Assembly: GCA_001829005.1 (NCBI GenBank)
Contig: MIAG01000009.1
Coordinates: forward strand, 124,603-188,602
Origin: Sphingobacteriia bacterium RIFOXYC2_FULL_35_18
Lineage (GTDB): Bacteria > Bacteroidota > Bacteroidia > Chitinophagales > Chitinophagaceae
Reading direction: 5' to 3'
Length of the DNA stretch: 64,000 nt
Below the pieces are notes generated by a model that ran no database searches, was not told where the DNA came from, and was given only the letters and a program-made list of their open reading frames with translations. The translations under genes were made by a program, and so were the position numbers. Each line of letters begins with the position of its first letter. The stretch's first letter is position 1. This document shows positions 54,727 to 62,492 of the stretch, one piece after another.

Positions 54727-55908
54727 ATGATGTACGCTAACAAAGAACTAGAAGAGCTTGCGGCTTTTTATAGCAATCAATTATTAAATAGTACCATCCC
54801 TTTTTGGTTTCCTCGATCTTTTGATCAAGAACATGGCGGATTTTTATTGATGCGTGATGCCGATGGGTCATTAATTGACGATGATAAAGCAGTATGGATA
54901 CAAGGACGAGCTACTTGGATGTTGGCTACTTTATATAATACCGTAGAGCAAAAACCAGAATGGTTAGCAGGCGCAAAGTTGGGCTACGACTTCTTAAATA
55001 AATATTGTTTTGATACGGATGGTCAAATGTTTTTTCATGTTACTCGTGATGGTAAGCCCATTCGTAAACGAAGGTATTTTTTTTCAGAAACATTTTATGT
55101 GATTGCAGCCGCCGCTTATGCAAAAGCTTCCGGGGATGAAACAGCCGCTGCCAATGCAAGACGGATTTTTGATTTATGTATTCAATACGCAACTACACCT
55201 GGATTATTGCAACCCAAATACACCAATACCAGACCTAGTAAAGGAATAGGCGTTCCAATGATCATGATGAATACTGCGCAGCAGTTGCGTGAAACAATTG
55301 GGCATGCACCATGCGATGAATGGATCACGAAATGGATCGCAGAGATTGAACGATACTTTGTGAAAGACGATATACAATGTGTGATGGAGCAAGTAGCGCC
55401 AGATGGTTCCATCATAGATCATATAGATGGAAGAACTTTGAACCCTGGTCATGCAATAGAAGGCGCTTGGTTCATACTACATGAAGCCAAGCATCGCAAT
55501 AATGATCCACATTTAATTAATTTAGGTTGCAGAATGTTAGATTATATGTGGGAGCGAGGCTGGGACAAAGAACAAGGCGGCATACTTTATTTTAGAGATG
55601 TGTATAATAAGCCCGTACAAGAGTATTGGCAAGACATGAAATTCTGGTGGCCACATAACGAAGTAATCATTGCTACTTTATTGGCTTATATAATGACGGG
55701 TAATCCAAAGTATGCCGAGTGGCATAAAATGGTTCACGATTATGCTTATGCAAACTTCTTAGATATGCAACACGGAGAATGGTTTGGTTATTTGCATCGG
55801 GATGGAACTGTTGCACAAACGGCAAAAGGAAATTTATACAAAGGGCCATTTCATTTACCAAGACAAGAATGGTATTGTATGCAGCTACTCAAATCGTATT
55901 TGTCATGA
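54727..55908 (+). CDS. N-acylglucosamine 2-epimerase (AGE family)
   Basis: The 393-residue (alpha/alpha)6-barrel protein belongs to the AGE/RnBP family and would convert ManNAc from NanA to GlcNAc. Segments WFPRSFDQEHGGFLL, QGRATWMLATLYNT, HAIEGAWFILHEAKHRN and KFWWPHNEVIIATLLAY hold the family's conserved His and Arg residues. This route replaces the kinase/NanE step of E. coli and is typical of Bacteroides. ATGs at 54727 and 54730 are both possible starts. Its last four bases overlap the next gene. A cellobiose 2-epimerase is the main alternative, but context favours ManNAc. Confidence 0.9.
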   Translation: MMYANKELEELAAFYSNQLLNSTIPFWFPRSFDQEHGGFLLMRDADGSLIDDDKAVWIQGRATWMLATLYNTVEQKPEWLAGAKLGYDFLNKYCFDTDGQMFFHVTRDGKPIRKRRYFFSETFYVIAAAAYAKASGDETAAANARRIFDLCIQYATTPGLLQPKYTNTRPSKGIGVPMIMMNTAQQLRETIGHAPCDEWITKWIAEIERYFVKDDIQCVMEQVAPDGSIIDHIDGRTLNPGHAIEGAWFILHEAKHRNNDPHLINLGCRMLDYMWERGWDKEQGGILYFRDVYNKPVQEYWQDMKFWWPHNEVIIATLLAYIMTGNPKYAEWHKMVHDYAYANFLDMQHGEWFGYLHRDGTVAQTAKGNLYKGPFHLPRQEWYCMQLLKSYLS

Positions 55909-57560
55909 GAGGGGTGATTCGCATCGGGATGATGCGCTTCGGTCTAATATTTTGTTTGGCTGTAATACAATGCTTTACGGCACAGATGCCGCTAATGGCG
56001 CAGTCTTCGAGTGAAGCAGACTTTTTGAGCGTCAATAAAATTTTTACCAATCATATGGTGTTACAGCGAGACCAGCCCATACATATATGGGGCAAGGGAT
56101 TGCCGGGGGCAACGGTGCGAGTAGAGCTGACGGCGCGCAGAGACGTCTCTGTCAACCTCGCTGCTTCACTTAGTGACGCCGCTGCATCGCGCCAGGTCTC
56201 GGCTGTTGCGCGCGTGAAGGGCGATAGCACTTGGAGTGTTTATTTGCCTGCACAATCAGCGAGTACAATGCCCCATGATGTAAAAATAATTTCTGATAAA
56301 AAAAATATACTGATTAGCAATGTGCTATTGGGTGATATTTGGATTTGCATTGGTCAAAGCAATATGGAGTGGCCCATGCAACGCGAAATGTATTATCGCG
56401 AAGCAATGGCAACAGCCAATCAACCCTTACTCCGATTTTATAATCCAACTTACGCGGGAAAAAATGTATTCAACCAATATTTTTCTGATTCGGTTTTGCA
56501 AATGATGCAACCCGAAAAATTCTTTGCGCCTACTAGTTGGCAAGTGAGTGATAGCAATAGTTTCAGGACCATGAGTGCAGTAGCGTATTATTATGGAAAA
56601 TCCATTATTGAAAACACACAAGTACCCATTGGGCTTATTAATTTATCTATTGCTGGGGCACCGCTGGAAACATTTATAGGAGTAGATGCTTTGAAATCGG
56701 ACGAACGTTTTGCTGCTAAAGCAATTGAACCATGGTTAACTAATCCAGCTATTCCGGTATGGGTAAAAGAAAGAGGCAATCAAAATTTGCGTGCAGGAAC
56801 CAATCATCCATTTAAACCAGGTCATGTATATGAAGCAGGTTTAAAACCCTTATTCCCATTGGCCATAAAAGGGATGATTAATTACCAAGGGGAAAGCAAT
56901 GCGCAAGAATTAGAAAGAGTATGGGAATATGGAGCTTTAACCCAATTGATGGTGCAAAATTTTAGGGGGCGTTTTCAACAACCCATGTTGCCTTATTTTT
57001 TTGTGCAATTGAGTTCTATAGATTCGGTTAAATACAAAGGACAATACTGGCATTTATTTAGAGATGAGCAAAGAAAAATAATGGAACGAGTTTCCTATTC
57101 TGGTATGGCTGTTTGTACCGATTATGGATTAAAAGACAATGTGCATCCTACTAATAAAAAAATGGTGGGAGAGCGATTAGCAAGATGGGCATTGAATAAA
57201 GAGTATGGACTATCCATCGTACCATCTGGTCCATTGCCACTGCGTGCAGAATATGCTAATGGACAATTACAGATCACATTTAATCATGCAATAGACGGAT
57301 TAGCAACTGCTGATGGCAAGCCTTTGCGGGGTTTTTCACTAGATGGCATTCATGAAGTTTCAGCGCGAATTCAAAAAGGAAGGCTTCAAATAGGTAAGGC
57401 TGTTTCTTCTGGGGCCGAAATGATTGTAATTGATTGTGAAAAACAACCTGAATATATTTATTATGATTGGAAGCCTTATACTGATGGAAATTTGGTGAAT
57501 AGAGAACAGCTCCCAACTTCTACTTTCAAAATAAAGGTTCATTTAAAAAAACAACAATGA
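55905..57560 (+). CDS. Sialate O-acetylesterase with a GC-rich in-frame insertion
   Basis: The ATG at 55905 overlaps the AGE stop (ATGA) and gives 551 residues with a signal peptide. An earlier in-frame ATG lies deep in the AGE gene and is less likely. The SGNH/GDSL-type catalytic features are Ser152 in CIGQSNMEW, NYQGESNAQE and the late DNVHPTNKK with Asp and His. The enzyme removes O-acetyl groups that block sialidase and lyase. Residues about 76-101 (TARRDVSVNLAASLSD and onward) interrupt a normal beta domain and are encoded by unusually GC-rich DNA containing a palindrome, described separately. The 3' end overlaps the GH20 gene by 4 bases. Confidence 0.87.
   Translation: MRGVIRIGMMRFGLIFCLAVIQCFTAQMPLMAQSSSEADFLSVNKIFTNHMVLQRDQPIHIWGKGLPGATVRVELTARRDVSVNLAASLSDAAASRQVSAVARVKGDSTWSVYLPAQSASTMPHDVKIISDKKNILISNVLLGDIWICIGQSNMEWPMQREMYYREAMATANQPLLRFYNPTYAGKNVFNQYFSDSVLQMMQPEKFFAPTSWQVSDSNSFRTMSAVAYYYGKSIIENTQVPIGLINLSIAGAPLETFIGVDALKSDERFAAKAIEPWLTNPAIPVWVKERGNQNLRAGTNHPFKPGHVYEAGLKPLFPLAIKGMINYQGESNAQELERVWEYGALTQLMVQNFRGRFQQPMLPYFFVQLSSIDSVKYKGQYWHLFRDEQRKIMERVSYSGMAVCTDYGLKDNVHPTNKKMVGERLARWALNKEYGLSIVPSGPLPLRAEYANGQLQITFNHAIDGLATADGKPLRGFSLDGIHEVSARIQKGRLQIGKAVSSGAEMIVIDCEKQPEYIYYDWKPYTDGNLVNREQLPTSTFKIKVHLKKQQ
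56130..56219. repeat. GC-rich palindromic insertion inside the O-acetylesterase gene
   Basis: Of the 90 bases at 56131-56220, 59 are G or C (66%); the next 90 bases hold 32 (36%). The segment contains the perfect 14-base palindrome CAGAGACGTCTCTG (56138-56151). Partly complementary arms also occur: CGCGCAGAGAC at 56134-56144 against GTCTC at 56196 and TGCGCG at 56207. The reading frame is kept. It looks like a small palindromic mobile element fixed in a coding region (inference). Confidence 0.55.
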
Positions 57561-59854
57561 AATATTTATTAATTGTTTTCTTTTTCCCAGCCTTTTTGTT
57601 TGCGCAAAAAAAGCAAATCAATATCATTCCTGTTCCGGTAAGTTTACAACAAACTGAGGGGGCGTTTATTATTAATGAACAAACCCAAATTGAATTTTCA
57701 ACACAATCAAAACAACTACAATCAGCTGCCAATTTTTTGCGCAATACCATTCACGAAATTTCAGGATTGAGTTTGCCAATCAATAAAAAAGCGAAACAAA
57801 AAATACAGCTTGCTTTAATAAAAGATGCAGCAATTGGTGAAGAGGGATATCAGTTAATAGTTTCAACCAATGCAATTCATATTAAAGCCAATACACCAGC
57901 GGGAATTATATATGGTATGCAAACGCTACTGCAGACGCTACCTGCTGTAAGAACCAATGCAAAGCTTACAGTCCCATGCATGCAAGTAACCGACTATCCA
58001 CGATTCAAATGGAGAGGAATGCATTTAGATGTGAGTAGGCATTTCTTCGGCCCCAATGTAATTAAACAGTATTTAGATTTATTAGCTACTTATAAGTTCA
58101 ACACATTTCATTGGCATTTAGTAGATGACCAAGGATGGCGTATTGAAATTAAAAAATATCCTGCACTAACCAATACAGGTGCATGGCGTGTTGATCAAAC
58201 CAATTTGGTGTGGGGATCAAGGCCGCAGGCTAAGGAAGTTGAAGCGCCTACTTACGGGGGTTACTATACCCAAGCCCAAATAAAAGAGATTATAGCTTAT
58301 GCAGCTGAAAGAAATATTTCCGTTGTGCCAGAAATTGAAATGCCTGGACATGTGGCTTCAGCAATAGCTTCTTATCCATTTTTAAGTTGCACGCAACAAT
58401 CACAGTTGCCATTAACAGGTGGCAATTACACCAATATGGCTTCCAATTACTGTGCAGGGAACGATTCGGTTTTTCATTTTTTAGAAGATGTATTAACAGA
58501 AGTAATTCAATTGTTTCCTTCAAAGTATATACATATTGGAGGAGATGAAGTAGATAAAACTTCATGGAAAAAATGTGCAAAATGTCAGCAAAGAATTCGC
58601 AAGGAAAACTTAAAAGATGAAGACGAATTACAGAGCTATTTTATTAAACGAATTGAAAAATTTGTAACTAGTAAAAAAAGAAAAATAATTGGTTGGGATG
58701 AAATACTCGAAGGCGGTTTAGCACCCGATGCAACAGTCATGAGTTGGCGAGGAGAAGCGGGTGGTATTGCTGCTGCAAAAATGAAACATGATGTGGTAAT
58801 GACCCCGGGAAATCCTGTTTATTTTGACCATTATCAAGGCGATCCTGCCTCCGAACCTATTGCGATTGGTGGATTTAACACGCTGAAGAAAGTATACGAC
58901 TATGAACCATTACCAAAAGAGCTAAGTGAGACAGAAGCTAAATACGTATTAGGTGCCCAAGCCAATCTTTGGACAGAATATGTTACAACACCAAAACAAG
59001 TAGAATACATGGTGTTGCCTCGTATGTTGGCTTTGTCTGAAGTATTGTGGAGTCCTACAAAAATGAAAGACTGGGTGGGTTTTAATGAAAGACTTCAACA
59101 ACACTTTAAAGGATTTGATCAAAGAGGATTAAACTATAGTAAGGGAAATTTTAAAGTAGACATCAAGCCCATTTTAAAAGAAGGTAAGCTGTATGCAATC
59201 CTTTCAACAGAAGCATATAAAGGTCAAGTTTATTATACCACCAATGGAGATCAACCTTCTATAAAAAGTTATCTCTATGAAAGTCCTGTTGAAATTAATT
59301 CTTCTGTAACCATCAAAGCAGCAACGGTGGTGAATAGTGAACTGAAGAGTGTAGTTCCTGCCGAACAACAGTTTGCTTTGCATAAAGCCATCGGAAAAAA
59401 AGTGAATTATACGCATCCAATCAGCAGGTATTATATGGCAGATGGCCCCAATTCTTTAACAGATGGAATTAAAGGAACTACTGCCATCAATAAATTTTGG
59501 CATGGAATAGCTGCAAAGGATTTAATTGCAACTGTTGATTTAGAAGAAGAAAAAAATATTCAATTGCTTTCATTGGGTTGTTTACAAAATTACAATGATT
59601 GGATCATGATGCCAGAATGGGTGAAGTTTGAAGTGTCCTTAGATGGAATTCATTTCACCCTAGTAGAAACAGTTGCAAACACCGTTTCTACAAACGATAA
59701 AACGGCTCAAATTAAAAACTTCACTGCATCTTTTTCTTCAATGAAAGCAAGATTTGTGAGAGTAACAGCTAAAGTGTTGGATCAATTGCCCAAAGGTCAT
59801 TCAGGGGAAGGCAAACCTGCTTGGATTTTTGCTGACGAATTCATTGTTGAATAA
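57557..59854 (+). CDS. GH20 beta-N-acetylhexosaminidase
   Basis: This 765-residue exported enzyme removes terminal GlcNAc or GalNAc with substrate assistance. It has a signal peptide (cut near 16), a GH20b zincin-like domain (about 20-145) and the TIM barrel (about 148-500). The catalytic pair is Asp330-Glu331 in HIGGDEVDKTSW. Barrel landmarks FHWHLVDDQGWRIEIKKYP and VVPEIEMPGHVASAI are present. A chitobiase-type beta domain (about 530-615) and a discoidin/CBM32-like domain (about 625-765) follow. It starts four bases inside the esterase gene. It would trim sugars exposed after desialylation. Confidence 0.94.
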   Translation: MKYLLIVFFFPAFLFAQKKQINIIPVPVSLQQTEGAFIINEQTQIEFSTQSKQLQSAANFLRNTIHEISGLSLPINKKAKQKIQLALIKDAAIGEEGYQLIVSTNAIHIKANTPAGIIYGMQTLLQTLPAVRTNAKLTVPCMQVTDYPRFKWRGMHLDVSRHFFGPNVIKQYLDLLATYKFNTFHWHLVDDQGWRIEIKKYPALTNTGAWRVDQTNLVWGSRPQAKEVEAPTYGGYYTQAQIKEIIAYAAERNISVVPEIEMPGHVASAIASYPFLSCTQQSQLPLTGGNYTNMASNYCAGNDSVFHFLEDVLTEVIQLFPSKYIHIGGDEVDKTSWKKCAKCQQRIRKENLKDEDELQSYFIKRIEKFVTSKKRKIIGWDEILEGGLAPDATVMSWRGEAGGIAAAKMKHDVVMTPGNPVYFDHYQGDPASEPIAIGGFNTLKKVYDYEPLPKELSETEAKYVLGAQANLWTEYVTTPKQVEYMVLPRMLALSEVLWSPTKMKDWVGFNERLQQHFKGFDQRGLNYSKGNFKVDIKPILKEGKLYAILSTEAYKGQVYYTTNGDQPSIKSYLYESPVEINSSVTIKAATVVNSELKSVVPAEQQFALHKAIGKKVNYTHPISRYYMADGPNSLTDGIKGTTAINKFWHGIAAKDLIATVDLEEEKNIQLLSLGCLQNYNDWIMMPEWVKFEVSLDGIHFTLVETVANTVSTNDKTAQIKNFTASFSSMKARFVRVTAKVLDQLPKGHSGEGKPAWIFADEFIVE

Positions 59855-59861
59855 ACGAGCT

Positions 59862-62450
59862 ATGAAAAATAATTTTTTATACAAAGTAATCTTGTTTTTC
59901 TGTACTGCTCTATTGGGCATGTCTTTAACAGGTATTTCGCAAATTGTATTGCCCACCTATCCTGATTCTATATTTAATACCTATTATCACCAACGATATA
60001 GTTTGTTTAAATCAATGCCGAAAGCGGGAGCATCATTGCTAAATGAAGGGGCTTTCTTGTCTGGTTCGAATCGCGATATTATTTTTTTGGGGAATAGCAT
60101 TAATGATGGTAGTGAGTGGTACGAATTGTTTAATGATATACGGATAAAGAACAGAGGAATCAGTGGAGATATTACCACGGGCATTTTACATCGATTAAAA
60201 GAAGTAACCAATCGAAAGCCTGCCAAAGTATTTTTAATGATTGGTATTAATGATTTGGGCAGGGGTGTATCGCCAGATTCTGTGGTGAAGAATATATTAC
60301 TGATTAACGATTATATACTTCAAGAGAGCCCAAGTACTAAAGTATATATTGAAAGTATTTTGCCTGTGAACGCTAGCTTTGGAAAGTTTCCTGGTCAGGT
60401 GAGTAAGGGTGCTCAAGTTGTAAGGTCTAATGAATTATTGAAAGCGGCTGCGGCCCGCCACCGATACGAGTACATCGATTTGCATTCGAAGTTTGTAGAT
60501 GCGCAGGGGTTATTAGATGCAAAATATACCAACGACGGATTGCATTTAACAGGAGCGGGTTACCAGCATTGGCGGCATTTGATTTATCCAAAAGTAGCTG
60601 GGTTAACAGAGAAGCCTGCGCTTATCCCTATGCCAACACAGGTGAATTGGAAAGAGGCTTATTATCAGTTGCAGGATGGTAAGACCTTGAAGGAGCAGGT
60701 GACTATTGTTTTGGCGAGTCCCAATCAAAAGAATAGTAAACCTGAATTAAAGGGCTCAGTCGGAGAAAAAAACGTATCGTTCAGTAAGAATGAAGCCTAT
60801 GAGCTGAGCGTAAGCTCCACTCAAATAATTATCAAAGCCGCAACAGAACACGGCGTCTTTAATGCGATGCAAACGCTGCAGCAATTGGCACGAAATGGGT
60901 TAACCATTGATGCCGTTGAAATCAAGGATTCGCCCGCCTTTGCTTGGAGGGGTTATATGATTGACGTGGGAAGAAATTATTTGTCGATGAATTTGCTTAA
61001 ACAGCAAATTGATATCATGGCAAAATACAAGCTGAATGTATTCCATTTTCATGCGACTGAAGATATTGCATGGCGTATTACTATAAAGCAGTATCCACAA
61101 TTAACTGCACCGGAACATATGCTCCGCAATAAGGGTATGCATTATACAGAAGCGGAAATAAAAGAGTTGATTGCTTATTGCAAAGCGCGCAATATTTTAT
61201 TTGTGCCAGAAATAGATATGCCCGGTCATAGTGCAGCATTTAAGCGCGCTATTAAAGTAGATATGCAGAGTGATTCTGGAATCGTCTATGTAAAAAATAT
61301 ACTCAAAGAATTTTGTACCACTTATGATGTACCCTATATCCATATTGGCGCAGACGAAGTAAAAATTACTAATCCGAATTTTATTCCTGAAATAACGAAG
61401 TATATCCAAAGCTTTGGAAAGAAAGTAATTGGATGGCAACCTGGCGGAAATTTTTTAGATAGTACCATTCGTCAATTGTGGATGGACGACTTGGGAAAAA
61501 TCACTAACGATAAGCAAGTGCAGTATATTGATTCAAGACATTTGTATCTGAATCATATGGATCCATTGGAAGCAGTTACAACTATTTTTAATAGACAGTT
61601 GGCCAACAGAAACAGTGGAGACAAGAATGCATTAGGTGCTATTATATGTACCTGGCATGATAGAGCAGTTGCAACACAAGACGATGTGCTGAAAATGAAT
61701 CCTGTGTATCCAGCTATGTTGGCTTTTGCAGAAAGAAGTTGGAGAGGGGGAGGTAAGCCAGGATGGATTGCGAATATCAGCGATGGTGATGAAACAGCAT
61801 TTGCTGAATTTGAACAGCGATTATTGGATCATCAACAGCAAAGTTTCAATGTAACAGATTCTAGAGGTATTAAGTATTCCTTTCCTTATCAAGCTCAGTC
61901 GTCCATTCATTGGAAACTCTATGGGCCTTTCACAAAAGATGATAGTGCAATTGAAAATTTCTTGAGCGAGAATGCTCAAGCCAAATCATATTATAAAACA
62001 GTAACTGGCGGTACGATTGTATTGCGCCATTGGTGGGCACCTTTAATTAAAGGCGCCATCGATAGTATCAAACCCAATCAAGTATGGTATGCCACTACTC
62101 AAATTTGGAGTGAAGAGCATGCAACCAAACCATTTTGGATAGGCTTCAATAATTTATCGAGATCTCCTGCAACCGATTCTCCGCCTGCATTTGCATGGAA
62201 TGAGCATAATGCAACAGCTACTGTGAACGGAGGCATTGTTCCACCCCCAACATGGAATAGAGCAGGGCAAAAAGGGAATTCAGAAATTCCATTAATTGAT
62301 GAAGGGTACGAGTACCGCGAACCAACAATGATTGAATTGAAAAAAGGTTGGAATGATGTGCGTATTAAAATACCCATTGGAAAACTCAGTGGAAAAGACT
62401 GGCAGAATCCAGCGAAGTATATGTTCACGTTTGTACCTGTGGTTCGCTAG
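59862..62450 (+). CDS. SGNH esterase - GH20 hexosaminidase fusion
   Basis: I chose the ATG at 59862 (MKNNFLYKVILFF), which gives a signal peptide and 862 residues, 7 bases after the previous stop. Residues about 70-245 are an SGNH hydrolase: Ser79 in FLGNSINDG, Gly in RGISGDITTG, Asn130 in IGINDLGRG, and Asp225/His228 in NDGLHLTGAGY. Residues about 255-640 are a GH20 domain with a short GH20b part and the pair Asp498-Glu499 in HIGADEVKI. The C-terminus (about 650-862) is beta-rich and resembles no family I know. One chain could deacylate and trim the same glycan. It is the second GH20 in tandem. Confidence 0.88.
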   Translation: MKNNFLYKVILFFCTALLGMSLTGISQIVLPTYPDSIFNTYYHQRYSLFKSMPKAGASLLNEGAFLSGSNRDIIFLGNSINDGSEWYELFNDIRIKNRGISGDITTGILHRLKEVTNRKPAKVFLMIGINDLGRGVSPDSVVKNILLINDYILQESPSTKVYIESILPVNASFGKFPGQVSKGAQVVRSNELLKAAAARHRYEYIDLHSKFVDAQGLLDAKYTNDGLHLTGAGYQHWRHLIYPKVAGLTEKPALIPMPTQVNWKEAYYQLQDGKTLKEQVTIVLASPNQKNSKPELKGSVGEKNVSFSKNEAYELSVSSTQIIIKAATEHGVFNAMQTLQQLARNGLTIDAVEIKDSPAFAWRGYMIDVGRNYLSMNLLKQQIDIMAKYKLNVFHFHATEDIAWRITIKQYPQLTAPEHMLRNKGMHYTEAEIKELIAYCKARNILFVPEIDMPGHSAAFKRAIKVDMQSDSGIVYVKNILKEFCTTYDVPYIHIGADEVKITNPNFIPEITKYIQSFGKKVIGWQPGGNFLDSTIRQLWMDDLGKITNDKQVQYIDSRHLYLNHMDPLEAVTTIFNRQLANRNSGDKNALGAIICTWHDRAVATQDDVLKMNPVYPAMLAFAERSWRGGGKPGWIANISDGDETAFAEFEQRLLDHQQQSFNVTDSRGIKYSFPYQAQSSIHWKLYGPFTKDDSAIENFLSENAQAKSYYKTVTGGTIVLRHWWAPLIKGAIDSIKPNQVWYATTQIWSEEHATKPFWIGFNNLSRSPATDSPPAFAWNEHNATATVNGGIVPPPTWNRAGQKGNSEIPLIDEGYEYREPTMIELKKGWNDVRIKIPIGKLSGKDWQNPAKYMFTFVPVVR

Positions 62451-62492
62451 TTCGGCGCCTACTAATATGATTGGATAGTTAAAATTTAAAAA

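Noticed and set aside
55779..55904. N-terminal extension of the O-acetylesterase within the AGE gene
   Set aside because: The extra 42 residues overlap conserved AGE sequence in another frame, while the ATG at 55905 gives a signal peptide and the usual ATGA coupling.
56130..56219. Horizontal transfer of the whole esterase gene
   Set aside because: Only this 90-base segment is GC-rich; the rest of the gene has the local composition.
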